From: Akkermansia muciniphila
GTDB lineage: Bacteria > Verrucomicrobiota > Verrucomicrobiia > Verrucomicrobiales > Akkermansiaceae
Direction of reading: 5' to 3'
DNA: 64,000 bases
Assembly (NCBI GenBank): GCA_945860285.1
Contig: CAMAQB010000003.1
Coordinates: 21,920 to 85,919, forward strand
Below, piece by piece: positions 51,202-60,408 of the stretch. Numbering within the stretch: the stretch's first letter is position 1; every line of letters starts with the position of its first letter. Both the position numbers and the translations under genes were made by a program. The notes beneath the pieces were generated by a model that was given only the letters and a program-made list of their open reading frames with translations, was not told the origin of the DNA and searched no databases.

Positions 51202-52356
51202 ATGGTTCCGAACGAAACTAGAGTCAACAAAGTCACGGCGGAAGTTTCAGAGGCAATATCACTCATTGGCAATCAGTTCGCCATCCAGGGGGAATATGTG
51301 GAGGGTCATGAAATTGAAAGTGGTCACATCAATACCACTTACATGGCGACATACGAATCGCCTGACGGTGTCCGTTACCGCTATATTCTCCAGCGGATCA
51401 ATCAGAATGTGTTCAAGAACCCACTTGCCGTGATGAGAAACGTCGAGTGCGTGACACGTCATATCAACTGGAAGGTCTTGCGTGTGAAAAAAGATCTGGG
51501 TGGCCAGACGCTCAACTTGTATCCGGGCCGCGGCGGACGATTTTGGGTCGAGGGCCCGAACGGGGGCATTTGGAGATGTTACAATTGCATCGAGGGCTGT
51601 CAGACCTATGACGTAGTGGAAAACACCCGTCAGGCCTATCAGGCGGCGCGGGCCTTCGGCTCGTTCCAGGATCTGGTCAGCGATCTGCCGGCCAGCGAGT
51701 TGGAGGAGACGATACCCGGGTTTCACGACACTCCGCAGCGGTTTCAACGGTTGATGCAAGTGGCGGATGAGGACCCGCTTGGCAGGCTGGAATCTGTTAG
51801 AAGCGAGTTTGAGTTCATTCAATCCCGAGAGGGCATCACGGGCGTGTTGTTGAAACTGCACCAGGAAGGAAAAATTCCCGAGCGGGTGACTCATAACGAC
51901 ACCAAGATCAACAATGTCATGATCGATACGGAGACCGACGCGGCCGTTTGTGTGATCGATCTCGACACGGTCATGCCGGGGCTTTCGCTTTACGACTTTG
52001 GCGACCTGGTGCGCAGTGCCGTCAGTCCGGCCGAGGAGGATGAAAGGGATCTTTCAAAAGTGCAGATGCGGATGCCGATTTACGAGGCACTCGTGGAAGG
52101 TTATCTTGATGCCGCGGGTGATTTTCTCAATGACATGGAAGTGGACCATCTCGCATTTTCCGGCAAATTGATCACCCTGGAAATTGGCATTCGATTTCTA
52201 ACGGACTATCTGGAGGGGGATGTGTATTTCAAAACCCAGCGCGAGCAGCACAACCTGGATCGTGCGCGAACCCAACTGACCCTGGTCGCACGAATCGAGG
52301 AGCAGGAGGAAGCAATGGTGAAGTTCGCCCAAAAGGTCCGACGGGGAAGGAAGTAA
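51202..52356 (+). CDS. Phosphotransferase-fold kinase, NahK-like (N-acetylhexosamine 1-kinase type)
   Basis: 384 aa, aminoglycoside-phosphotransferase fold. ESGHINTTYMA (about 40-50) resembles the NahK nucleotide-loop motif. The catalytic HNDTKINNVMID starts at His231 with Asp233, and VIDLDTVMPGLSLYDFGD supplies the metal-binding Asp253. HNDTKxNN and DLDTVMPG are shared with bifidobacterial N-acetylhexosamine 1-kinase, so a sugar substrate is favoured over antibiotics or choline. It may recycle cell-wall or LPS amino sugars. ATG 51202 is chosen over a TTG at 51193. Its stop abuts the lptD stop with no gap. Confidence 0.82.
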   Translation: MVPNETRVNKVTAEVSEAISLIGNQFAIQGEYVEGHEIESGHINTTYMATYESPDGVRYRYILQRINQNVFKNPLAVMRNVECVTRHINWKVLRVKKDLGGQTLNLYPGRGGRFWVEGPNGGIWRCYNCIEGCQTYDVVENTRQAYQAARAFGSFQDLVSDLPASELEETIPGFHDTPQRFQRLMQVADEDPLGRLESVRSEFEFIQSREGITGVLLKLHQEGKIPERVTHNDTKINNVMIDTETDAAVCVIDLDTVMPGLSLYDFGDLVRSAVSPAEEDERDLSKVQMRMPIYEALVEGYLDAAGDFLNDMEVDHLAFSGKLITLEIGIRFLTDYLEGDVYFKTQREQHNLDRARTQLTLVARIEEQEEAMVKFAQKVRRGRK

Positions 52357-54831
52357 TTACTCGGCATCGATTTTAAAGGGCACCGAGACGGCCGGAAAGT
52401 CTTTCAGAGTGAAGTTCAGCATGAAGCCGTATTCGTCCTTGTCGCGATTGTTGCGGTGGGTGAGACCAGAGCTGACGATCCAGTTGTCAAAGTTGCGGTG
52501 CAACGTGTATTGTTCCAGTTCCAAAGTGCCGTCGTCGAACTCCCACTGATGGAGCAGCCCCGCGCCCCAGTTTTGATTGAATCGATTGTAGGCTTTGATG
52601 TAGACGCGGTTGGAGTCGAGAAGATACGGGTGGTTGCTCAGGTTGCCCTGGGACACCGAAAACTCGAAATCAGGCGTAGGCATGAATCGCACGGCCGTGG
52701 TGAATTCGCCATAGCCCGAGCCGCTGCTGATCACGGGGAACTGGGTTTGCAGATCCACCGCCAGCCAGGGCAGGGGCGACCAGGTGATGTCGTTGTAGAG
52801 ATTGGAATACTGGCGATCCAGTTCGGGGTCGTTCAAGTAGCAGTCGAGATAGGTGTCCATGAACAGCCACTCATGAGTGCCGGAATCGCGGTGGGTCAGC
52901 AGGCGGTTCCTCACTCCCAGACGAAGCAGGTTCCAGTTTTCCATGTCGTCAATGGCCACGAATCGTCCGGGATTGATGGGCACAGGCCGGGTCGTGAAAG
53001 TAAGCCTGTCGATCGCCGGGAAATCATCCCCCAGTTCGCTGGTGGACACGTATGACCACTGGGCATAGGGCTGGAAGGTGTGACGTATGCCGTCGATGCC
53101 CCCGTCCCGCCATCGCAGTTCCGGGTAGTCCTTTTGGAATTTCACCGAAGCTTCCATGCTGGCCGAAAAAATCGTGCGGTCACTGTCATTGATCGGCCCG
53201 CCGACATTGAAATAGCGGCTGTATCCAGCGCCCATGCGAGGAGTCAGGTGCAGCCAATCCGCTGCGGTCAACTGCGTGGAAAACTCCTGATAGGTGTGAA
53301 ACCGGCCGAATTCCGGGTGAGTGAGCTGGTTGTACAAGCTGTCGTAGCGGGGATCTCCCGGCGTCAGGGCGCGCAATTGTTTGATGAGAAATTGCTCGTA
53401 GCGCCCGACCTGCGCATAGAGCGACGCAAGTTCGGGGTCGCTGTCAGGCAGGGTAAGCAAAGGCTCAAGCAAGGTGTCCCTGGTTGGGTCGGCGATGTTT
53501 TCCTCCAGAAATCCGAACGAGGTGCTGCCCTCGTGCAGGATTGAGGAGCCGAAGACCGGTCGGCGGATCTGGTCAAAAATGATCTCCGGATATCGGCTGT
53601 CGGCCCTGTAGAAATCATTCAAACGCAGGCGGGCCAGACCAGTGAGCAGGGAGGATTCGGTGCGGCGGGTCAAATAGATGGTGTTGTCGGGCTGTGCATT
53701 GCTCCGGTAAAAATGTGGATCGAAATCCTCCAGAAAATGGTTGTCACTCAGGATGTGCAGATCGTAGTTCAGCGCGTACGTTGCATCGGGGTCATTGTCG
53801 CGAACTTGCAACGGGATGCGGTATTGAAACTCCGCGCGATAACGTCCGGGGTCGACCGGCCCGCGGACGATGCCGGAACGCTCCAGTTGCGGTTCCAGGT
53901 CGTACGTGTAATACATTTTCAACCATCCCAGGTTTGGATTGTCTTCGACTCGCGTGTCAAAGAGATCCACACCGGCCCCCACGCCCCGACGGGAGCGTAG
54001 GTCAAGGTGCCACTGGGAAAGAATCCAAGGTGTCTCGGAGCCGAGCAAGGTTTTGTCTCCGCCTCCGAGCATGATGCCATAGGTGTTGAGGAGATACATG
54101 CCCCAATTGGTACGGCCTCCCGGGATGAACCGGTAGCCCAAATCCTTGTGCAAGGGCTGGCTGAGATAGGGCAGCCAGAATACCGGGCTGTCGCCGATGT
54201 AAAGTTTCAAGTCGTGGAAATCGATCCGGTTGTCCGGATACACGGTGGTCGTATCGGCGCGCAACCAGTAATTCGGCTCTTCCACATCCTGTGTGGTGAT
54301 TCCGGCGTTGTGTCCAGTGAAATACCTGTTCCCGGATTCGTCTTCACTCACTTCGAACGATCCCGATTCGAGTATGATCGGATCATAACTCACGCTGAGA
54401 TGATCGGTGTCGAGCTTTCTTGTTTTCAAGTTGTATACCACCGAATCTCCACGCTGGATCACAGGACCATTGAAAACACTGACATTTCCCTGCAGGGTAT
54501 AGGTTTGCGCTTCAAGATCAAGACGGGCGCGGTCCGCAAAAACCTCTTCTCCTCGGTTGGTCTTCAATTCAATGGGGCCTGAAACGTCGAAGATTTTCAG
54601 GTTTCCCTCCACCGGCGTGATCTTGCCTTTGATCTGGATATTCAACCCTGTGGGCATGACCACACTGACTTCGTGAGGGTTGGCGGGATTGTTATCCTTT
54701 TGAAAAGGGACGGGAGGAATTTCCACAGGGGACGGTGGAACCACAGGTGATGACGGTGGCAGAACCGCGTCCTCTTGCGCACCAAGAGGAAACAAAATCG
54801 CCCAAAAAAATAGTTGCCGGAGACACTGCAT
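52357..54831 (-). CDS. lptD: LPS-assembly outer-membrane protein LptD
   Basis: About 824 aa. A signal peptide (LRQLFFWAILFPLGAQ core) and a Pro-rich stretch precede an OstA/LptA-like jellyroll (about 60-200: NRGEEVFADRARLDLEAQTY, LQGNVSVFNGP, RGDSVVYNLKTRKL). The C-terminal 550 residues have the aromatic-rich beta-strand pattern of the LptD barrel, with PVFWLPYLSQP, a near-invariant LptD motif. It inserts LPS into the outer leaflet with LptE. It is not in the kdsA-lptB operon, yet is only 3.3 kb from it. ATG 54831 is used; the frame begins at 54843. Confidence 0.92.
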   Translation of the reverse strand: MQCLRQLFFWAILFPLGAQEDAVLPPSSPVVPPSPVEIPPVPFQKDNNPANPHEVSVVMPTGLNIQIKGKITPVEGNLKIFDVSGPIELKTNRGEEVFADRARLDLEAQTYTLQGNVSVFNGPVIQRGDSVVYNLKTRKLDTDHLSVSYDPIILESGSFEVSEDESGNRYFTGHNAGITTQDVEEPNYWLRADTTTVYPDNRIDFHDLKLYIGDSPVFWLPYLSQPLHKDLGYRFIPGGRTNWGMYLLNTYGIMLGGGDKTLLGSETPWILSQWHLDLRSRRGVGAGVDLFDTRVEDNPNLGWLKMYYTYDLEPQLERSGIVRGPVDPGRYRAEFQYRIPLQVRDNDPDATYALNYDLHILSDNHFLEDFDPHFYRSNAQPDNTIYLTRRTESSLLTGLARLRLNDFYRADSRYPEIIFDQIRRPVFGSSILHEGSTSFGFLEENIADPTRDTLLEPLLTLPDSDPELASLYAQVGRYEQFLIKQLRALTPGDPRYDSLYNQLTHPEFGRFHTYQEFSTQLTAADWLHLTPRMGAGYSRYFNVGGPINDSDRTIFSASMEASVKFQKDYPELRWRDGGIDGIRHTFQPYAQWSYVSTSELGDDFPAIDRLTFTTRPVPINPGRFVAIDDMENWNLLRLGVRNRLLTHRDSGTHEWLFMDTYLDCYLNDPELDRQYSNLYNDITWSPLPWLAVDLQTQFPVISSGSGYGEFTTAVRFMPTPDFEFSVSQGNLSNHPYLLDSNRVYIKAYNRFNQNWGAGLLHQWEFDDGTLELEQYTLHRNFDNWIVSSGLTHRNNRDKDEYGFMLNFTLKDFPAVSVPFKIDAE

Positions 54832-55003
54832 CACCTGGGGCAATGATGCGATTCGACTCGCTGATGTAAAGAATGAACGTCATCCTGGAAGCATTCACAA
54901 GCTGGAATTCGGCAGCTTTGCCGTGGCGCTGGCGCGGCTCATGAATTCCGTCGCACGTGAACTGCATTGAGGATCAGGGAAAAAGGAAACCGGCATCCCG
55001 AGA

Positions 55004-55858
55004 TCAGGCTCCATTCTCCATGATCATTTCTTCGTCCGCCGGATGTTCCTGCTTGGTTTTTTTCGGCTTGTCGTGAGGGAATTTTTGTTCCTTGTTGGGA
55101 TTTGCTTTGGCTGATTCTCCATATCTCTGCATTTCCTGAGGATCGATTTTCAGGTCGTCGTTGGTATCGATTTTTTCAAACAGGTCCTCCTGGGCATCTT
55201 CGCCCCGCCCCCGGGCAAATGGCGCTTGTTGAAACTCCGCGAAACCAAGATTACCATCGTTGTTCGCATCGAACGTGGAAAGAGACTGCTGCGCATTGAA
55301 CATGGGGGGCTTTTTCGCATCGCCCTCGGGCCGACGTTCGGAGCCTGGCGGTGGTCCGTCCGCCGGACTGAGCACACCGTCCTTGTTGCGGTCCATGATT
55401 TCGAACATTTTCTTCTGACGTTCTGCGGGAAGTTTGGCAATAAAGGGCGACTGGACAAACTCGTCGAATTCAATTTTCTTATCTCCGTTTTTGTCCATTT
55501 CAGCGAGACGCAGGAAAGAACGTTTTTTGGTTTCCTCGGGATTGCCGCTGTTCCCGGGCCCTGGAATCATTTCGGCAGGTTCGAGCACGTTGTTGTTGTT
55601 TTTGTCGAGATGCGCAAACAACTTATCCTGCTTGTCCGGCGGCAGTTGGGAAATGCGCGGCAGTTGGACGAACTCCTCTCTGGACAGTTGCCTGTCGTTG
55701 TTGACATCCGCTTTTTTCCAGAATTCGAGCGGACGGAGCTTGTCCCGCCCGCCCTGGTCTAGCGGATGTTTTTTGGGTGGTTTGATCTGCTCCGCGTCGG
55801 GCTCTGCGTAGGCTGACGCGGCGAAAAGAAACAAGGTGGCGGACAAGGCGAATTTCAT
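55004..55858 (-). CDS. Secreted protein with six EF-hand loops
   Basis: 284 aa with a signal peptide (KFALSATLFLFAASAYA). Six canonical 12-residue EF-hand loops occur at about 51-62 (DVNNDRQLSREE), 85-96 (DKNNNNVLEPAE), 122-133 (DKNGDKKIEFDE), 156-167 (DRNKDGVLSPAD), 197-208 (DANNDGNLGFAE) and 231-242 (DTNDDLKIDPQE). All start with Asp and keep Asp/Asn at positions 3 and 5. The tail is Lys/Glu/Pro-rich. A periplasmic or extracellular calcium-binding protein is likely. The longer frame upstream is discarded because ATG 55858 gives the signal peptide. Divergent from metF. Confidence 0.88.
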   Translation of the reverse strand: MKFALSATLFLFAASAYAEPDAEQIKPPKKHPLDQGGRDKLRPLEFWKKADVNNDRQLSREEFVQLPRISQLPPDKQDKLFAHLDKNNNNVLEPAEMIPGPGNSGNPEETKKRSFLRLAEMDKNGDKKIEFDEFVQSPFIAKLPAERQKKMFEIMDRNKDGVLSPADGPPPGSERRPEGDAKKPPMFNAQQSLSTFDANNDGNLGFAEFQQAPFARGRGEDAQEDLFEKIDTNDDLKIDPQEMQRYGESAKANPNKEQKFPHDKPKKTKQEHPADEEMIMENGA

Positions 55859-55925
55859 GACAAATGGTGGTTGTTTCGTGACAACATAACAACGTCGGAA
55901 GGTATAAGTTGCAAAATTTGTAAAA

Positions 55926-55941
55926 ATGCAGTTTATTGCAT
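55926..55941. promoter_or_regulatory. Inverted repeat ATGCA-N6-TGCAT upstream of metF
   Basis: The arms 55926-55930 and 55937-55941 flank six bases, 28 bp before the metF ATG, in the 111-bp divergent region with the EF-hand gene. The region is AT-rich. No SAM riboswitch fold was seen. It is a candidate operator only. Confidence 0.3.
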
Positions 55942-55969
55942 GGCAAAAACATGGCATAGAACTTCCGAC

Positions 55970-56881
55970 ATGCACATACGCCAAATTCTCAAGCAGCGCA
56001 AGCCGTCGTTTTCCTTTGAGTTTTTTCCCGCTCGGACGGAAGCCAGTGCCGAGGAACTCTATCAGACCATTCGCGACTTGCAGCCCCTGAAGCCTTCTTT
56101 TGTTTCGATCACCTATGGAGCGGGCGGGGGGACGAGGGAGTTGACGCACCAGTTGGTGGCACGGGTGAAGGAAACCACGGAGATTCCGCCTGTTCCCCAC
56201 CTGACCTGTGTGGGTCAGAGCAAAGCCGAGGTCGATCAAATTCTGACACGTTACGCGGCACTGGGGGTTTGCAACATCCTTGCCTTGCGCGGTGATCCGC
56301 CACGAAATCAGTCGGACTATGACTGGTCCGGGGGGGATTTCCAACACGCCGGTGACCTGGTGCGCTTCATCCGCGAGTTCAATGAATCCGGACGCCATCC
56401 GTCGGGCGGATTCGGCATCGGTGTCGCCGGTTTTCCCGAAGGGCACCCGGCCACGCCGAACCGACTTCTGGAAATGGACTATCTCAAGGCGAAATGTGAC
56501 GAGGGCGCGGACTACATTTGTTCGCAGTTGTTCTTCGACAATCATGACTTTTTTGACTTTCGTGATCGCTGCTCGCTCATGGGAATTCAGATACCCATCA
56601 TTGCCGGAATCATGCCGGTGACTTCGCTGTCATCCATGCGGCGCATGGCCGAGCTTGCCGCCGGTGCTCGATATCCCGCGAAGTTGCTGAAAGCCCTGTC
56701 CCGTGCGAGTGAGGAACAGGCCGCGGTGGAAAAAGTCGGCATTCACTACGCGGCGCAGCAATGCAGTGAATTGCTTGCCGCCGATGTCGACGGGTTGCAT
56801 TTCTACACGTTGAACAAAAGCAAGGCGACGACGGAAATTTACCAGAGCCTTGGGTTGAGCATTGGCGCGGGCGCCGCCTGA
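55970..56881 (+). CDS. metF: 5,10-methylenetetrahydrofolate reductase
   Basis: 303 aa, a TIM-barrel FAD enzyme that makes 5-methyl-THF for methionine synthesis. FSFEFFPARTEASAEEL matches the MetF start with the catalytic Glu in FEFFP. VSITYGAGGGTR, PHLTCVGQS, NILALRGDPP, GVAGFPEGHP and KAKCDEGADYICSQLFFDN are all diagnostic. The C-terminus GLHFYTLNKS is typical. ATG 55970 gives family length. The gene stands alone; the next gene is convergent. Confidence 0.97.
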   Translation: MHIRQILKQRKPSFSFEFFPARTEASAEELYQTIRDLQPLKPSFVSITYGAGGGTRELTHQLVARVKETTEIPPVPHLTCVGQSKAEVDQILTRYAALGVCNILALRGDPPRNQSDYDWSGGDFQHAGDLVRFIREFNESGRHPSGGFGIGVAGFPEGHPATPNRLLEMDYLKAKCDEGADYICSQLFFDNHDFFDFRDRCSLMGIQIPIIAGIMPVTSLSSMRRMAELAAGARYPAKLLKALSRASEEQAAVEKVGIHYAAQQCSELLAADVDGLHFYTLNKSKATTEIYQSLGLSIGAGAA

Positions 56882-56920
56882 ACAGGTTGACCGGGTGCGA
56901 TGCCGATTATTAGTTGCCTG

Positions 56921-58672
56921 TCAGCTGGGGTTTTTGTTCTCCTCAAGCGGGGCTGTTTCCTTGGCCTTCACCGGGTTTTCGGCCTTTTTTTTCAGCAGCA
57001 GCAGCTCTTCCGCCTGGTTGAGGGTTACCTCGAACAAGTTGCCTTTCAGCGGGCAGTCAAGCACGAAGAATTGGTCATTGGGTGTTCGGGGCAATACTTC
57101 GAGTAACGAGGTGTCTACCGGAAAATTTTTCACGGGAAGTATCATCTGCAATTGTCCTTCGTAGATGGAAGTGAGCGCCACTTTTTCCGCAATCTTCAGT
57201 TGCAGTTCCGCTTCCAGAGTTTCTGTGTGGAAGGGGGTTCCCAAATCGATGTCATCGTCGATAAACCCCGTAACGCCTTTGTTCTCCGCCTGCTTTTTGC
57301 TCATCTTGACTGCCTGGGCCAAGGTCAGTTCATCGGATTTCGGAGTGTTGATGGTGCTGCTGCTGGCTGGAACCGCCGTGGTCCCCTCAAGCAACTCGTT
57401 GGAAACGGTGCCCTTGCGGAGCATTTCATCGATCTCCTGCTGCTTGGGGGGGCGAACGTTGAATGAACCCTTCAATTCCATTTGATCGGGAGCACTCAGA
57501 TTGATGTCACTCACAACCAAACTGCCGGCGCTGGTCTTCATGGTGAAAAACCCCTCGGTGAAGGTGGTTTTTAGGTAAGTTCCGGACGGGCACAAAATCG
57601 ATAGAGTGTTGAGGATGTGCAGTCGTCCACGGGTGGCAAGATGATCTGACTCCCTCAACGCCATGCGCCCACTGAAGGAAATTCCATCGGGCGAGTTCGT
57701 CGAACCCTGAATTTTCAATTCGCCGGAGATCGATCCCTCCATGTATGGTGTATAGGTCTCTTGAAGGAGCCCTTCAACGGGAACATTCTCAAGCTGGATG
57801 TTGCCCGAAAATTGAGGGCGCTGGCCGCCTTCGATTTTCACACCGTTGAATGCAACCTTGCCAAGCAATGGGTTCTTCTCCCTGATGGAGCCTTTTGAGG
57901 AGCCAATGTGGAACTCTCCCTTCTCCACTGTGATTCCTTTGTCACTGCAGAGCAGAACCAATTCGTCAATCTGCAGGTTTCTCAACCAGTTTTGCTGAAA
58001 AACACCTTTGGTGAATTTAATCCGCCAGTTGTTGTTTTCACGAATGACGAGCATGTTGCTCTGGGATATGCTTCCCATCGTGCGTTCCGAGTAGCCCCAG
58101 GAAATCCTTGTGTTTTTCGATTCAAAGGTTTGGAACGTGAGGTTGGGGGAGGTCTGAAAGAGCGACTTGCCCAGCGTGGTGGCTTCTTCGGCAGTCTCCG
58201 CGCCGGCTTTGACATTGAGCGAGAAACGATCAACAAGAATCTGGTTCGCGTTCCATGTCTTCGAAATGCTGTCTAGCAAACCCATTCGGAAGCTGATGCC
58301 GCCCGCTTCGCAAGTATGAAAGAAACAGTCGGGTCCGCCCGTCAGCGCCAGATGGCGGATAGACGCCTTGTTTTGCTGTCGGACGAAGCTGCGCATGATA
58401 CCTGTATCGCAGTGCAGACCGCTCACGATTTTGTTGCGGAGTTCGTTTTTGAATCTGGTTTGTTCCGGAAGTTTGACAAGAAATGCCAGACCGACCAGAG
58501 AAAGAATGACCAGCAAGATGACAAGCCTCATCAGGATGCGCAGCAAATGAAACATCAGGATGGACGTGCCACCCCCGGCCATGGCGTAGCGCATTTGAAA
58601 CCAGAAGCCCTGCCTGGCAACCCACAGGGCCAGACGTTCGTTGAATTTTTGCGTCGTCGTATCGGATTCCAT
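56921..58672 (-). CDS. AsmA-like membrane-anchored envelope protein
   Basis: 583 aa. An N-terminal cytoplasmic stretch (about 1-40) and one transmembrane helix (about 42-66, LLRILMRLVILLVILSLVGL) precede a large periplasmic part. It contains repeated beta segments of the AsmA/DUF3971 type, such as LLGKVAFNGVKIEGG, FSGNIQLENVPVEGLL, MEGSISGELKIQGSTNSPDG and LVVSDINLSAPDQMELKGSF. AsmA-like proteins bridge the envelope and carry phospholipids. The family assignment is by pattern and moderate. The C-terminus is charged. It is convergent with metF and divergent from scpA. Confidence 0.7.
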   Translation of the reverse strand: MESDTTTQKFNERLALWVARQGFWFQMRYAMAGGGTSILMFHLLRILMRLVILLVILSLVGLAFLVKLPEQTRFKNELRNKIVSGLHCDTGIMRSFVRQQNKASIRHLALTGGPDCFFHTCEAGGISFRMGLLDSISKTWNANQILVDRFSLNVKAGAETAEEATTLGKSLFQTSPNLTFQTFESKNTRISWGYSERTMGSISQSNMLVIRENNNWRIKFTKGVFQQNWLRNLQIDELVLLCSDKGITVEKGEFHIGSSKGSIREKNPLLGKVAFNGVKIEGGQRPQFSGNIQLENVPVEGLLQETYTPYMEGSISGELKIQGSTNSPDGISFSGRMALRESDHLATRGRLHILNTLSILCPSGTYLKTTFTEGFFTMKTSAGSLVVSDINLSAPDQMELKGSFNVRPPKQQEIDEMLRKGTVSNELLEGTTAVPASSSTINTPKSDELTLAQAVKMSKKQAENKGVTGFIDDDIDLGTPFHTETLEAELQLKIAEKVALTSIYEGQLQMILPVKNFPVDTSLLEVLPRTPNDQFFVLDCPLKGNLFEVTLNQAEELLLLKKKAENPVKAKETAPLEENKNPS

Positions 58673-58769
58673 TGTCGTGCGATGATAATTTCTGCCGCGC
58701 GGTTATTTCATCCAAATACTGTCAAGAAAGCTAGTGCAAAATGTTTTGCGGCAAAAAAGCCTCGCACAG

Positions 58770-59564
58770 ATGCGTTTCCCGAATACCATTGCACGCGTGG
58801 ACGATAATGGCTACAAGGTTATTCTGGAAATTTTCGAAGGGCCGCTGGATTTGCTCCTTTATTTGATCAAAAAGGAGGAGGTGGACATTCACGAGGTGTC
58901 GATGGAGAAGATCACCCGGCAGTATCTCGGCTACATCAACACATTCAAGATGTTGAACATCGACCTTGCCGCCGAGTTCGTCTTGATGGCTGCCAATCTG
59001 ATGTACATCAAGAGTCGGACCCTGCTGCCAAAGTCCCAACAGGGACCCGAAGAGGAAGCGGAGGATGATGACCCCCGCTGGGATTTGATCCGCCAGTTGA
59101 TCGAATACAAAAAATTCAAGGATGCGGCCGCGTTTCTCGTGAAACGGGAAGGGGAGATCGATGGGTTTTTCGCGTATCAGCCCGAGATCGTCGTCGATGA
59201 ACAATTGCCGGCCTTGGCGGAAGTCTCGATTTTCGATCTCATCCGTTCTTTTCAGAATGTGTTGAAGCGCTTTGAAGAAACGCATGACTTCGGCTCCATC
59301 GTCGATGACCGCTTTACCGTGGCTGATAAAATCGAACTGTTGCTTCACCGGTTGCAGCCCGGCCAGTCGATTCAATTTGAGCAAATTTTTCAACAGGCGA
59401 CGACCAAAACGGAGGTGATTGTGACCTTCCTGGCAATTCTTGAGCTGATGAAGATGAACCAGTTCGTTATCCGTCAAAATCACATATTGGGTGAAATCGA
59501 GGTGGAGCGACGCATGGTTGGCGCGGGCGCCGCTTCCGGCGGTCCCGTTGAGGCGGAGGATTGA
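58770..59564 (+). CDS. scpA: Segregation and condensation protein ScpA
   Basis: 264 aa, the kleisin subunit of the SMC-ScpAB complex. The N-terminus FEGPLDLLLYLIKKEEVDIHEVSMEKIT is the SMC-neck binding region, read here from EGPLDLLLYLIKKEE. AAEFVLMAANLMYIKSRTLLP follows, and the C-terminal winged helix (VTFLAILELMKMNQFVIRQ) binds the SMC head. I prefer ATG 58770 to the GTG at 58734. No scpB is present downstream; the next gene is a convergent ABC ATPase. Confidence 0.95.
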   Translation: MRFPNTIARVDDNGYKVILEIFEGPLDLLLYLIKKEEVDIHEVSMEKITRQYLGYINTFKMLNIDLAAEFVLMAANLMYIKSRTLLPKSQQGPEEEAEDDDPRWDLIRQLIEYKKFKDAAAFLVKREGEIDGFFAYQPEIVVDEQLPALAEVSIFDLIRSFQNVLKRFEETHDFGSIVDDRFTVADKIELLLHRLQPGQSIQFEQIFQQATTKTEVIVTFLAILELMKMNQFVIRQNHILGEIEVERRMVGAGAASGGPVEAED

Positions 59565-59598
59565 ACCGTATCAGGGCCAAAGAACGCGTCTGCTGGCA

Positions 59599-60399
59599 TC
59601 AACAGGCTGCGGGAAGTTTGGGAATCGAAGCCAGCAGGCGTTTGGTGTAATCGTCCTGCGGATGGTGAAACACCGTTTCCGATTCGCCGTATTCCACGAT
59701 CTTGCCCTTGTACATCACCGCGATGTTGTCGGCGATATAACGAACCACACCCAGATCGTGAGAGATGAAGATCATCGTCAAACCGAGATCGGCCCGCAGT
59801 TTTTTCAGGAGGTTGAGGATTTGCGATTGGATGGAAACATCCAGTGCGGAAACCGATTCGTCCGCGAGAATCAGCCGGGGTTCGGGAGCGAGAGCACGTG
59901 CGATGGCAATGCGCTGGCGCTGGCCGCCGGAAAATTCGTGGGGATATTTTTTCATCACCGCAGGGTCAAGGCCCACTGTTTCCATCAACGCGATGATGCG
60001 CTCCTGCGTTTCCCGTCTGCCGATTTTGCGATGCCGCTGCTTCAAGGCCTCCTCCAAGGTGGAAAAAATCGTCATCCGCGGATTCAGCGAGGCATAGGGG
60101 TCCTGAAAAATCATTTGGAAATCGAGGCGCCGACTGCGGATTTGGCGGGCATTCTGCTGCGTCAGCGACGTGCCATCCATCAGCACATCGCCCGAGGTGG
60201 CGGGAATCAATTGCATGACCGTGCGCGAAAGGGTCGACTTGCCGCAACCGGACTCACCCACAAGCCCGAGGATTTCGCCTTTCTGCAGGGACAGGTCGAC
60301 ACCGTCGACGGCGCGGATCACTTCTGTTTTCGGCGAAAGCACCGAGCCGCTCCTCTTGGTGAAATGCGTGTGCAGATGCTGGAGTTCCAGGTATGCCAT
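59599..60399 (-). CDS. OppF/DppF-type peptide ABC transporter ATPase
   Basis: 266 aa. Walker A GESGCGKSTLSRT, Q-loop MIFQDPYASLNPRMT, signature FSGGQRQRIAIARAL, Walker B LILADESVSALDVS and switch FISHDLGVVRYI all match the oligopeptide OppF group. It lacks the C-terminal oligo_HPY extension with an Fe-S cluster that many OppD/F proteins have and ends shortly after DDYTKRLLASIP. No permease or binding protein is encoded in the window. It lies 9 bp downstream of the DUF4175-associated small gene, so the two may be co-transcribed. Confidence 0.88.
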   Translation of the reverse strand: MAYLELQHLHTHFTKRSGSVLSPKTEVIRAVDGVDLSLQKGEILGLVGESGCGKSTLSRTVMQLIPATSGDVLMDGTSLTQQNARQIRSRRLDFQMIFQDPYASLNPRMTIFSTLEEALKQRHRKIGRRETQERIIALMETVGLDPAVMKKYPHEFSGGQRQRIAIARALAPEPRLILADESVSALDVSIQSQILNLLKKLRADLGLTMIFISHDLGVVRYIADNIAVMYKGKIVEYGESETVFHHPQDDYTKRLLASIPKLPAAC

Positions 60400-60408
60400 G
60401 GGTGAGGA

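Noticed and set aside
54844..55003. Possible small gene or gene tail between lptD and the EF-hand gene (plus-strand frame ending near 54967)
   Set aside because: The frame has an amphipathic look near its end but no good start and runs antisense into lptD, so chance is more likely.
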